Assembly: GCA_902777835.1 (NCBI GenBank)
Contig: CACYVC010000012.1
Location: 48,401-112,400 of the forward strand
Source: an uncultured Bacteroidales bacterium
Lineage (GTDB): Bacteria; Bacteroidota; Bacteroidia; Bacteroidales; Muribaculaceae
Direction: 5' to 3'
Length of the DNA stretch: 64,000 nt
Of this stretch, positions 8,191-16,337 are shown one piece after another (positions within the stretch are counted from its first letter, which is position 1; the number at the start of each line of letters is the position of its first letter). A model generated the notes under the pieces. It was not told where the DNA came from and made no database searches. It saw only the letters and a program-made list of their open reading frames with translations. The translations under genes were made by a program, and so were the position numbers.

Positions 8191-9636
8191 TTAGTCGCAG
8201 CAGTTGTTTTTGCGTTTCGACTTCACAAATCCCACCTTGGTCCTCACGCAGCGGAAGCCAATGTAGGAGCGTTGCTCGTTCTGATATTCCCACATGCGAA
8301 TATCGCTTCGGATATTGTGTGCCACGTCTTTCCAAGAGCCGCCACGCACTATCTTGCGTGACATCTTGTAGGGATCTTCCTTGGCCACATTATAACGATA
8401 CTCAGGGTTGAGGTCATTGGTCATACGGTCAATGCTCTCGGTGTAGCTTGTTGATGTCCATTCGCTCACATTACCTGCCATGTCGAAGAGTCCGTTGTCG
8501 TTGGGCTCATAGGTCCCAACAGGCGACGTTATGATGCTTCCGTCTCGCACATAATTACCTTCGTTAGGCTTGAAGTTGGCATAGAAGCAACCCTCATCTT
8601 CGGTGAGCGGAATATTTCCATCCCATGGGTAGATATTCTCGTTCTTGCCAGCACGTGCAGCAAACTCCCACTCAGCCTCAGTTGGAAGACGGAAAGGTTC
8701 GATATACACACCTTCCTTGCCCAATGACTTCTTCAGGAATTCGGTACGCCAATGGCAGAAGGCGTTGGCCTGCTCCCAGCTCACGCCCACTACGGGGTGG
8801 CTGTTGAAATTGCCGTTGGCGAAATACATGCGCACGTATGGCTCATTGTAACTATTCTCAAAGTCGTTGATCCAGCAGGTAGTATCTGGGAATATATTTA
8901 CGATATAGGTATTGACGAAGTCAAACTCGCTCTGCAATGGACGAGTGATGGTCTGGCGAATGATGCGGCCATCGTCATCAACAAAGGCAGTATCCTTGCT
9001 TATAGTAGGATTAGTGGTTGGCACTGCATGGTCGGTGTTATAGTCGCGAGTAGTGGGATCAAAGCGGTTGCGGCGCTTGGCTGCCTCGGTCAGGTTATAC
9101 ACCTCATAGCGGTAGTTCATCTGACGGGGGTCAAGCTCCTTCTTGCCTGTGATGGGGTTGGTGCGATATACGCTCTCAATGGCGCGTTCTTCATCCTCAC
9201 TGGGGTTCTTCCAAGGGATGTTGCGGCTCCAATTGAGGTGGGGCTTGATGGGGTTACCATCTTTGTCCTCCTCGATTTTAAACTCCTCGTTGCCACCGTA
9301 GGCGGGGTCGGCAAGGCGCTCGCGTATAATGGAGTCGCGAACCCAATAGACAAACTGCTTGTATTTGCTGTTGGTCACCTCATTCTCGTCCATCCAGAAG
9401 GCGTCAACGCTCACACCTCTTGCTGTGGAGTCGATACCCCACAGAGAGTCGCGCATTGCAGGACCTTCCTTCATTGAACCACAGTCGACGAGCACCATGC
9501 CATAAGGCGTGGGCTCATTGAAGGTCACAGCTCCCACTCCGGTCACTTCACCTCCACCGCTGTTCATAGACTTACGAACTCCGCTGCAAGATGCCAGCAC
9601 TACTATCGTAAAGAAGAAAATCAATAACTTTTTCAT
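8191..9636 (-). CDS. gldK: T9SS ring lipoprotein GldK/PorK
   Basis: Outer-membrane lipoprotein that forms the large periplasmic T9SS ring with GldN. Lipobox LASC at Cys17. Residues about 45-470 are a formylglycine-generating-enzyme (sulfatase-modifying) fold, recognisable by 'VDAFWMDENEVTNSKYKQFV', 'PVVGVSWEQANAFCHWR', 'FRLPTEAEWEFAARAG' and 'NGLFDMAGNVSEWTS'. The fold is used structurally here, not as an enzyme (family knowledge). Ends 35 nt upstream of gldL. Confidence 0.96.
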   Translation of the reverse strand: MKKLLIFFFTIVVLASCSGVRKSMNSGGGEVTGVGAVTFNEPTPYGMVLVDCGSMKEGPAMRDSLWGIDSTARGVSVDAFWMDENEVTNSKYKQFVYWVRDSIIRERLADPAYGGNEEFKIEEDKDGNPIKPHLNWSRNIPWKNPSEDEERAIESVYRTNPITGKKELDPRQMNYRYEVYNLTEAAKRRNRFDPTTRDYNTDHAVPTTNPTISKDTAFVDDDGRIIRQTITRPLQSEFDFVNTYIVNIFPDTTCWINDFENSYNEPYVRMYFANGNFNSHPVVGVSWEQANAFCHWRTEFLKKSLGKEGVYIEPFRLPTEAEWEFAARAGKNENIYPWDGNIPLTEDEGCFYANFKPNEGNYVRDGSIITSPVGTYEPNDNGLFDMAGNVSEWTSTSYTESIDRMTNDLNPEYRYNVAKEDPYKMSRKIVRGGSWKDVAHNIRSDIRMWEYQNEQRSYIGFRCVRTKVGFVKSKRKNNCCD

Positions 9637-9701
9637 ATATACTTTGATAGAATATGTTATCTATTAAACTATGTTTTGTTTATCAATTTCATCAACGAGC
9701 A

Positions 9702-10682
9702 TCACATGATGCGAATGCTCTTGTGCTTATTTTTGTTTACCTCGCCCATGTTGAGCTTCACGTTATAGTTCAAAAAAAGCTCATGACTGCCGTGCGTGGC
9801 CTTGTTCATTGCCGAGATTGGGAAGTCGTAGGCATAGCCCACAAAGAAATTCTTAAACTCAGCTCCAATCATTGCGCACACGGCATCTTTGTGCCTATAG
9901 GCGACACCCGCCGAAATAAACTTATTGTAGCAAAACCGCGCAGTGGCTTCATATTGCCAAAATTTCGTGTCGGTCTTCACCATTATCGACGGCTGTATTT
10001 CAATTAACGTATTTTTAATAGGAATATTGCTACCTGCCATTAAATAAAAGTTGCGGCCAGTTTCAAACTGATACAAATCTTCTTCGTTCTCACCTGCTTT
10101 CATATTGATAGTAGGAGCAGTAAGGTGAGTGCCAGAAATCGACACCCAGAACCACTTATGTGTAAACGTCACGCCAGCAGCCATGTCAATAGCTCTACCG
10201 TTGACCACGCCTTTGGGGATAGCATCGTCGGCACTGGTGTGATAATTATCATTCTCGGGAACTCTAATACTATCGCCCTTGAATGACTGGTTGAGCAGTC
10301 CCACTTGGAATCCCACACTTAGGGTTCCTCCCATCATTTTTTTCTTCCATGCAAGTTGTGCAGCAACGGTCTGAGTGCTGAAAAGTCCCACATTCTCCTG
10401 TTGAAGCATCAAACCAACGCCCCAGCGCTTGCCGAGGAACTTAAACGGCATGTCGGCCATCGCCATGAAGTCCATAGGGGCATGCTTCACTCCTATCCAT
10501 TGCAGCTTGCTGCCGGCTGTGATGTGAATGAAATCGACATTGCCTATCGAACTGGGGTTATAATACGACGGCAACGCCCAGTACTGGGTGAGCTGTGCAT
10601 CTATTTGCGCTGCCGCTTGGAATCCATTAGCGGCAAGCACCATCGAGAGCGAGAAAAGCAATGTCTTTAAATATCGTCGCAT
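9702..10682 (-). CDS. porP: T9SS outer-membrane protein PorP/SprF family
   Basis: Signal peptide (about residues 1-26) followed by a 300-residue beta-barrel of the PorP/SprF type: 'AQLTQYWALPSYYNPSSIG' near the mature N-terminus and repeated aromatic-ended strands. Family members link PorK/L/M/N rings or gliding adhesins to the outer membrane. Lies 65 nt upstream of gldK and 8 nt downstream of porT, so it is part of the same unit. Confidence 0.92.
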   Translation of the reverse strand: MRRYLKTLLFSLSMVLAANGFQAAAQIDAQLTQYWALPSYYNPSSIGNVDFIHITAGSKLQWIGVKHAPMDFMAMADMPFKFLGKRWGVGLMLQQENVGLFSTQTVAAQLAWKKKMMGGTLSVGFQVGLLNQSFKGDSIRVPENDNYHTSADDAIPKGVVNGRAIDMAAGVTFTHKWFWVSISGTHLTAPTINMKAGENEEDLYQFETGRNFYLMAGSNIPIKNTLIEIQPSIMVKTDTKFWQYEATARFCYNKFISAGVAYRHKDAVCAMIGAEFKNFFVGYAYDFPISAMNKATHGSHELFLNYNVKLNMGEVNKNKHKSIRIM

Positions 10683-10690
10683 AAACTTTT

Positions 10691-11434
10691 TTATTCAAAA
10701 TAAAACGTCACAACCACCATGTTGTTCTTGATCTTGCTCACGCTCTTTGTGAATACCTCCATAGCGGGATTGTCCTGAAGGTCTGGACGGTTGGTTTCAA
10801 GCAGATTTCTCAATCCAAAACAGAATTTCACCTCAGGGCAAAGCTTAAAGAACGGCAAGTAGAAGTCGCACCCCATACCCACAGTGAGCATCACGTCAAA
10901 GTCTTTGAGACGCAACTGCTCTGAACGCTCCTTGCTAAGGTCGTAGAGGCCTGTAACTCCAGTGGTAAAATATGGACGTATGTTGTGGTAACGCTTTGTT
11001 GAAATCTTCAGGTCAAGAGGCACCACAATATAGGTTGCCTTCACATTTTGACTCTGCTTGAAAATGTTAGGTTCCAAGGCATCTTCAGGTGGGGTTGCAT
11101 TGTAATACTTAACCACCTTGTTACCAAAGTACATACCCGGCGACAGCCTAAGGTTGAAATGCTCTCCCAAGCGCAGGTCGGCGAGCACATTCACACAGAA
11201 ACCAGGTGAATGGTTAGGAATATCGGCAAACCACGACTGCCCATCTTCGCTGACATAACCATTGTTGGTAATCAACAAATCCTGAAAATTGCAGCCAACC
11301 GAGAAACCATAATGAATGCGCTTCATGTCGGCATACTGGCGGTTCAAGATTTTATCATTATCCTGAGCCACAGCCATTAATGACATGAGAAGCAGTGCAA
11401 AAAAAGCAATATGTCGGTAATTGTGAATACTCAT
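10691..11434 (-). CDS. porT: T9SS outer-membrane protein PorT
   Basis: 247 residues: signal peptide (1-23, ending MAVAQ), then an eight-strand-type outer-membrane barrel. The segments 'NRQYADMKRIHYGFSVGCN', 'FCVNVLADLRLGEHFNLRLSPGM' and 'VPLDLKISTKRYHNIRPY' match PorT, a protein required for T9SS secretion in Porphyromonas. Size fits PorT (about 240). In P. gingivalis porT is not in the porPKLMN operon (from memory), whereas here it directly precedes porP by 8 nt. Confidence 0.87.
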   Translation of the reverse strand: MSIHNYRHIAFFALLLMSLMAVAQDNDKILNRQYADMKRIHYGFSVGCNFQDLLITNNGYVSEDGQSWFADIPNHSPGFCVNVLADLRLGEHFNLRLSPGMYFGNKVVKYYNATPPEDALEPNIFKQSQNVKATYIVVPLDLKISTKRYHNIRPYFTTGVTGLYDLSKERSEQLRLKDFDVMLTVGMGCDFYLPFFKLCPEVKFCFGLRNLLETNRPDLQDNPAMEVFTKSVSKIKNNMVVVTFYFE

Positions 11435-11559
11435 TTACATTTAATAACGCAATTTTTGCAGTCTTATTGCAAATTTTGCGCTTTTTGAGCACAATCGACA
11501 CCCCTTTTTCAAGAAATGAGCCTCATTAGAAACACAAGAAATAACCAAGCAATTGGTCA

Positions 11560-12573
11560 TTATGAATTATGCACAATACATCTCATACCCCTATTCACTA
11601 TCCATGCAGTGAGGATGAGCAGCGGCAATGTGCAGGCAAAGCTGTAGTCGTAAATTAACACACCAAAGTGGCCGAAAAATGGCGCTATGACATAGACAAA
11701 CAGGTTATTTACCAACTTATGTAACATATATACCTCGAAACTTACTCCACCTAGCCAAAGCAGTGGCTTCAGGCACAAAACCTTGCCTATCAAGCCCTCA
11801 TTGCCGTTGAGGATAGAGCACATCACTATTAGCATCGATACAGGCAGCCACCATAGCACAGATGTTTCCAAGCGCTCGGTTATTGTACTGCCGCTTGCAT
11901 GGAAAGCGACAAAGGTAGCCAGCACTGCGAGCGGCACTATTTCATTAATTGAGGCACGTACCATTGAAATCGAACTGGGCATGATACGCTCTCTCAGCGT
12001 GGCACCAAGCATTATTCCAAGGGCATAATCAACAAGTCTTGTAGCGGGACACACATAGAGGTAACTGCGCCATTGGTCACTGACAACTAGAAGACTAGCA
12101 GCCACTGCCATACAGGCAACAAGAACCACAATCCAAGCAACCTTAATACCGATACGATTGAAGAACTTGAGCAGCAAAGGGGTAGCGATGACACAAAACA
12201 TCAACGTGCTCAAAAACCACGAGTGTATGCTGTAGTTGAAGAAAACAGCCTCACTAGGCACCCACGACTGCAATAACAGCACATGGAGTGGCAAATCCCA
12301 ACCGTAGTGGAACTTGTGAATTTGCGCCAGGTCAAGAACAATCAATGCGGCAAGCACCAGCCAGTGAAGGGGGAAAATGCGCTTAATACGCCGCCAGTAG
12401 AAATCCTTGCAGGATTCAATTGCAGTGCGCTTATAGGCAACAAGAAATCCGCTAAGCATGAAAAAGAACGTCACACCAGCCAAGGTCATTTGGTCAAACG
12501 CGTGCATTTTAAAGTGAAAACACACGATGCAAATTGCAAAAATGCCACGCCAAGATGTAAAAGTCTTAATCAT
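11560..12573 (-). CDS. Acyltransferase family 3 membrane protein
   Basis: Polytopic inner-membrane O-acyltransferase with about ten hydrophobic segments. The family marks are visible: N-terminal 'FTSWRGIFAICIVCFHF' with the catalytic-type His, and 'GVTFFFMLSGFLVAYKR'. These enzymes acetylate or acylate polysaccharides or lipids; the substrate is unknown. The last codons and the stop overlap a short TTATG-type heptad repeat at 11558-11578. Stands 125 nt upstream of porT on the same strand and next to a glycosyltransferase, which suggests surface-glycan modification (inference). Confidence 0.85.
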   Translation of the reverse strand: MIKTFTSWRGIFAICIVCFHFKMHAFDQMTLAGVTFFFMLSGFLVAYKRTAIESCKDFYWRRIKRIFPLHWLVLAALIVLDLAQIHKFHYGWDLPLHVLLLQSWVPSEAVFFNYSIHSWFLSTLMFCVIATPLLLKFFNRIGIKVAWIVVLVACMAVAASLLVVSDQWRSYLYVCPATRLVDYALGIMLGATLRERIMPSSISMVRASINEIVPLAVLATFVAFHASGSTITERLETSVLWWLPVSMLIVMCSILNGNEGLIGKVLCLKPLLWLGGVSFEVYMLHKLVNNLFVYVIAPFFGHFGVLIYDYSFACTLPLLILTAWIVNRGMRCIVHNS

Positions 12574-12638
12574 GAATATTTAAGATGACTAGTAGAAAAA
12601 TGTAATTATTGAGTAATTAGCGGGGTGATTAGCAAGCA

Positions 12639-12666
12639 TAACTCAAAATTTATAACTTACAACTCA
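12639..12666. repeat. Heptad-phased tandem repeat (AACT class)
   Basis: Four 7-nt units beginning TAACTCA, all in register, ending immediately at the stop codon (12667-12669) of the minus-strand glycosyltransferase gene. Confidence 0.6.
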
Positions 12667-13851
12667 CTACATTATAGACGTATAATTATTCTTGCGGGTG
12701 AAAAGTCCCTTAATCTTGTAATAGCAGTTTACGAGTGGACGCAAAAGCACCATCACTGGTGTAGAGAAAAACAGCAGCGGCAAGTGGAGCAGATAGCAGT
12801 TACGGAATGTCGCCAACATCGATGGCAGCCACGTGAACAGCAAAACAAATGCAGCAATCGCTATCACTGCTAAGTTAGTGTAGGCAAGTGCAACAGCACC
12901 GGCAATAGCAGCCAAACGCAAGTAATAGAGCAGCGACATAAACGCCTGGATGCGGAACTGTGACTTATATCTAACAAAATGCGAGGTGAAGTCACGACGC
13001 GATTTCAGTGTGCTGAAAGCGTGAGGAAGATCATCATAATGCGCCGACATGAAACTTGCTGGCAGAATCTCCAAGCGGGTGTTCTTGGCAGTGGCAATTT
13101 CGCTGACGAAGATGTCATCATCGCCCCATTTCATATCGAGAGAATTAGAAAAACCTTTATTCTTATAGAACAGTTCTTTGCGATAGGCGAGGTTGTCGCT
13201 CGTGCCACGATAGGGTTTGCCATTAATTGCGCTCAGCAACCATTGCATTGATGTGGTCATGTCGTCAAAAATGCGGTAGCTCTTGCCCAATCTATTGTCT
13301 TCGCTATGAGCAAAATGCGAATATCCCAGAACCACATCAACGCCTGGACCAAAGTTACGCATCATCGCCATGAGCCAGCGGTCACTGTGCACCTGGCAGT
13401 TGGCATTGGTGGTAAGTACCACATCATGCTGAGCGGCCTTGATACCCAGCATCACTGCGAGTTTCTTGCGAGACAACGAACGAGTTTGGTCTGGCACAGT
13501 CACTATCTTCAAATGGTCGTAATAGGCCATCATCTCGCCAACGAGGTCTTTAGTGCCATCAACCGACGCATCATCAAGCACTATCACCTCAAAAGGCGAA
13601 GGATATTTCTGCTGCATCAGTGTGGGCAAGAACTTGTTGAGCCACTTCTCGTCATCGTTGGCAAACACCAAAATCGACACCGAAGGCAAGTCTTCAGGAA
13701 ACAAATAGCGACGAGTGCGCTCGTCCACCTTCATAAACTTCAATAGCTTCATGCTGCGGCGGTTATACCACACCACCCACACCAGTGACAGCAACAACGC
13801 CGCCCCTAGCAGTGACAATATAATATAATGTATTTCTAGCGAGAAAAACAT
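12667..13851 (-). CDS. Family 2 glycosyltransferase, membrane-anchored
   Basis: 394 residues. A hydrophobic segment at about residues 8-27, a GT-A domain at about 50-270 and two to three C-terminal membrane segments. Visible motifs are 'VSILVFANDDEKWL', 'VIVLDDASVDGT', 'GDDDIFVSEIA' and 'RRDFTSH' (in place of QxxRW). At the usual DxD position the sequence reads N-A-N ('TTNANCQV'). The ATG at 13851 is preferred over an in-frame TTG at 13875, because it directly precedes the hydrophobic segment. Donor and acceptor are unknown. A -7-like TACCTTTG lies at 13896-13903 on the minus strand. Confidence 0.85.
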   Translation of the reverse strand: MFFSLEIHYIILSLLGAALLLSLVWVVWYNRRSMKLLKFMKVDERTRRYLFPEDLPSVSILVFANDDEKWLNKFLPTLMQQKYPSPFEVIVLDDASVDGTKDLVGEMMAYYDHLKIVTVPDQTRSLSRKKLAVMLGIKAAQHDVVLTTNANCQVHSDRWLMAMMRNFGPGVDVVLGYSHFAHSEDNRLGKSYRIFDDMTTSMQWLLSAINGKPYRGTSDNLAYRKELFYKNKGFSNSLDMKWGDDDIFVSEIATAKNTRLEILPASFMSAHYDDLPHAFSTLKSRRDFTSHFVRYKSQFRIQAFMSLLYYLRLAAIAGAVALAYTNLAVIAIAAFVLLFTWLPSMLATFRNCYLLHLPLLFFSTPVMVLLRPLVNCYYKIKGLFTRKNNYTSIM

Positions 13852-13909
13852 AACCTCGTTAATCCTAATTTGCAATAGTTCGTGAAAAATCTCTGCAAAG
13901 GTACCAAAA

Positions 13910-13944
13910 AGTTGTCAGTTTTCAGTTATGAGTTGTCAGTTTTT
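13910..13944. repeat. Heptad-phased tandem repeat (AGTT class)
   Basis: Five consecutive 7-nt units starting AGTTGTC and AGTTTTC, in perfect register, between two divergently transcribed genes. Confidence 0.7.
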
Positions 13945-14054
13945 TAGCACTTGAGACGAAAATGAAAGAAAAAAGAATGAAAAAATGATTATCTTTGCAG
14001 TCTATTGATTATACTTAAATGACAACCATACTACAAACAATTAAATCAACAATT

Positions 14055-14762
14055 ATGAAACTTTTTAAAACAAGAGACATCAAAGTCATCAGCATCTTAA
14101 TGCTTGTCGCATGTATTGGGGCATCGGTTTTTATAACTTCATGCAAGAATGAGCAAAAAGGTGAAATCGACAAGAAAGCAGTCGCACAGATAGGTTTTTA
14201 TGAGACCTATCTATACAACGATATTGCTCAGGACATCAGCAAGTTGTGCGAAGCGACCGGTGATTCTACTCTGCTTAAAAACAAAATAAATGTCTATGAT
14301 GAAAGACCTGTAGTTTGCAATGCCACAAAGAGCGACACCACAGCCATCAACGCTATCATTGAGAAGCATGGTAAAGACATTTTGCCTGCCAATCTTAAAC
14401 TGATGTGGACACAAGAGCCTGAAAATGGCTATTTTCAGCTTATAGCACTCAAAACCGATGCTTCAGGAAAACCTGCCATGACAGGTGAGTCAATTATCAA
14501 AGCCGATGTGACAAAAAATGATCTCAATGGACATGAAACATATACAGCAATTGCTATTACCTTAGATAAAGAAGGCACTAAAAAATTCTCAAGATTTTCA
14601 GCTGATAACATTGGACGCCCAATTGCGATTATTTACAAAGACAAGGTTCTCTCCTATCCTACTGTGCAATGTCAAATCGATGGCGGAACAGTTGAATTAA
14701 CAGGCAATTTCGACGAGGAAGAAGCCAACGACCTTGTAGACTCATTTTACGGCAAGAAATAA
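14055..14762 (+). CDS. Lipoprotein with SecD P1-head-like domain
   Basis: Starts at the ATG at 14055, which begins the signal peptide. Lipobox near residue 26 (FITSC). The C-terminal half matches the periplasmic head (P1) of the SecD translocase: 'MTGESIIKADV', 'AIAITLDKEGTKKFSRFSADNIGRPIAI', 'DKVLSYPTVQCQIDGG' and 'GNFDEEEANDLVDSF' follow the SecD order of motifs. No SecD transmembrane domain or SecF is present. It is therefore a free-standing, lipid-anchored head domain, perhaps assisting periplasmic folding or release of exported proteins (inference). It has its own terminator. Confidence 0.72.
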   Translation: MKLFKTRDIKVISILMLVACIGASVFITSCKNEQKGEIDKKAVAQIGFYETYLYNDIAQDISKLCEATGDSTLLKNKINVYDERPVVCNATKSDTTAINAIIEKHGKDILPANLKLMWTQEPENGYFQLIALKTDASGKPAMTGESIIKADVTKNDLNGHETYTAIAITLDKEGTKKFSRFSADNIGRPIAIIYKDKVLSYPTVQCQIDGGTVELTGNFDEEEANDLVDSFYGKK

Positions 14763-14777
14763 ACGAAACAAAAAGAT

Positions 14778-14812
14778 GACCCGAACTAGCAACCGATTCG
14801 GGTCTTTTTTTT
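14778..14812 (+). terminator. Rho-independent terminator of the SecD-head-like gene
   Basis: 8-bp stem GACCCGAA (14778-14785) / TTCGGGTC (14797-14804) followed by eight T residues, 15 nt after the stop codon. Confidence 0.85.
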
Positions 14813-14886
14813 ATTTGTATAAAGTCATCAAGGTGACGAAAAACAAAAAAACACTCTCCAGTAAGCATCATTGTTGTTAACACAAC

Positions 14887-14916
14887 AAAAGGCGGTGCCA
14901 ACAGGTGCCGCCTTTT
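14887..14916. terminator. Bidirectional terminator
   Basis: 13-bp hairpin with AAAAGGCGG / CCGCCTTTT outer arms, two G-T pairs inside and an AACA tetraloop. A/T flanks make it symmetric, so it most likely ends the minus-strand gene at 14937. Confidence 0.8.
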
Positions 14917-14936
14917 GGTTTCTCTGTAAAGGGAAT

Positions 14937-15539
14937 TCACTTGTTGATTGCTTTCATTTCAAACCCAACTGTAATGTTACGGAAATTCTGGCTCAGGAAG
15001 GAGAGCGACTTTAGTGTCTCGCTGCTGCTCATGCCACTAATGAAGCTGAGTACCACCAGCAGGCGGTCCATGTCGAAGGCGACATAGAGTTTCTTGCCAT
15101 CACGGTGGGTGTGTGACTTGAGCGGGATGCCATGCCACCGAAGCGTGAGTTGCTGTTGTTCTGGGTCGTAAGCATAACTACCACCAAAGGAAAGGCCCAG
15201 CACCTTCATCTTCCACTCGCCATCCTCGGTGAGCGTCATCGAACTCCAGCGCTTGTTGATTTTCAGTTTCTTATAAGCCTTGTCAAGTCCCTTCTTGATT
15301 TTGCTCTTAGCGATAGGTTTTCCCAGTTTTCCCATCACTGAGGCACCATCGGCATGAACGTATGGTTTGTCATACTGCCACTCCCCTGCCACCATTTGGC
15401 ACGCTGCTAGGCGCTGCTGCTCAGCAACATCTTCCTCAACCACAAACATGTCATTGGGGTCAAACAACGCCAATGTGTCTTGGGCAGCCCCACAAAGCCA
15501 GAACGAAAAAACTAATAATGTCACAAAAAAATGTTTCAT
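14937..15539 (-). CDS. DUF4923-like secreted protein
   Basis: 200 residues. Signal peptide at 1-19 (MKHFFVTLLVFSFWLCGAA). The mature part contains 'VAGEWQYDKPYV', a helical 'KSKIKKGLDKAYKKLKI' and 'MTLTEDGEWKMKVLG..FGGSYAYDPEQQQLTLRWHG', a layout I associate with DUF4923 proteins of Bacteroidales (lipocalin-like small barrel). Function unknown. The ATG at 15539 was chosen because it begins the signal peptide; TACCTTTG at 15546-15553 on the minus strand places the likely transcript start almost at this codon. Confidence 0.6.
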   Translation of the reverse strand: MKHFFVTLLVFSFWLCGAAQDTLALFDPNDMFVVEEDVAEQQRLAACQMVAGEWQYDKPYVHADGASVMGKLGKPIAKSKIKKGLDKAYKKLKINKRWSSMTLTEDGEWKMKVLGLSFGGSYAYDPEQQQLTLRWHGIPLKSHTHRDGKKLYVAFDMDRLLVVLSFISGMSSSETLKSLSFLSQNFRNITVGFEMKAINK

Positions 15540-15622
15540 AGTGCACAAAGGTATCACTTTTTTTACAATCTTCACAGTTTTCTTCATAAAAAGTTTTACC
15601 TTTGCACCAAACCAAAAGTGAC

Positions 15623-15925
15623 ATGAAAAAGATTAAGATAACAGTGATGCGCATGGCATGTTACCGTGACCTGATGGAGAAGTTTGAGAACCCTATCGAG
15701 CACGCCTGCGACATGACTCTAGGAAGGACATTCATCGTGGAGAATTGCCAGCAACCCGAAGGGATGTGCGACAGCGCTTGGGAGACATTGCTGCCCTGGG
15801 TGAAAGAACTCGCTGAAGGCGGAGGAAACTTCTTCGACGGATGGATGAAAAATCCCCACAGCGCTATGATATCCTGCAATGACGGCTTTAGACCAGTATC
15901 ATTCTTGGTAGAGACAGTAGAATAA
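15623..15925 (+). CDS. TIGR04076 family small protein
   Basis: 100 residues. The order 'KIKITVMRMACYRDLMEKF..CDMTLGRTFIV', 'PEGMCDSAWETLLPWVKELAEGG' and 'WMKNPHSAMISCNDGFRPVSFLVE' matches the small Cys-containing TIGR04076 family, whose function is not known to me. Conserved cysteines could bind metal (inference). A TACCTTTG -7 element lies at 15596-15603. Divergent from the DUF4923-like gene. Confidence 0.7.
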   Translation: MKKIKITVMRMACYRDLMEKFENPIEHACDMTLGRTFIVENCQQPEGMCDSAWETLLPWVKELAEGGGNFFDGWMKNPHSAMISCNDGFRPVSFLVETVE

Positions 15926-15931
15926 AAACTT

Positions 15932-15969
15932 AATGAGACTCAGAGATAATTCCAAGTCTCATTTTTTCT
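15932..15969 (+). terminator. Rho-independent terminator after the TIGR04076 gene
   Basis: Stem AATGAGACT (15932-15940) / AGTCTCATT (15955-15963), 14-nt loop, followed by T-rich sequence. It lies 6 nt after the stop codon and between convergent genes. Confidence 0.75.
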
Positions 15970-15982
15970 TATTTAAGTACTT

Positions 15983-16279
15983 TTACTCAAACTGTGCGAT
16001 GGCTTGTGCGAGTTGGTCTGCAGAGTGAACTCCTGATTCTCGCCACACTAGTTGCCCTTGCTTGAAGATCGCGAGGGTTGGCACTGCTCGCACGCCATAT
16101 TGCATTGCCAACTGTTGTGCCTTATCGACATCAACCTTGATGATAGTGGCGCGATCGCCAATATTCTGCTTCAGTTCCTCAAGTATGGGGTGCATCATCT
16201 TACATGGTCCGCACCATGTGGCGAAGAAATCAACAAGCACTGGCTTGTCGCCTGATATAAGTTGCTCAAAATTGTTCAT
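15983..16279 (-). CDS. trxA: Thioredoxin
   Basis: 98 residues with the active site WCGPC (residues about 22-26), the cis-Pro segment 'VRAVPTLAIF' and 'VDVDKAQQLAMQYG': a minimal cytoplasmic thioredoxin that reduces protein disulfides. The open frame extends a further 96 codons upstream, but that part is antisense-like sequence across lysA; the ATG at 16279 begins the conserved fold. It follows lysA by 58 nt on the same strand. Confidence 0.93.
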   Translation of the reverse strand: MNNFEQLISGDKPVLVDFFATWCGPCKMMHPILEELKQNIGDRATIIKVDVDKAQQLAMQYGVRAVPTLAIFKQGQLVWRESGVHSADQLAQAIAQFE

Positions 16280-16337
16280 TGTTACATCATTTAACGAAAT
16301 TAATAATAATGAATTACAATGAGCAAAAACAATGCCA

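Noticed and set aside
14887-14916. Possible regulatory RNA hairpin
   Set aside because: Stem with A/T flanks on both sides placed right after a stop codon is adequately explained as a terminator.
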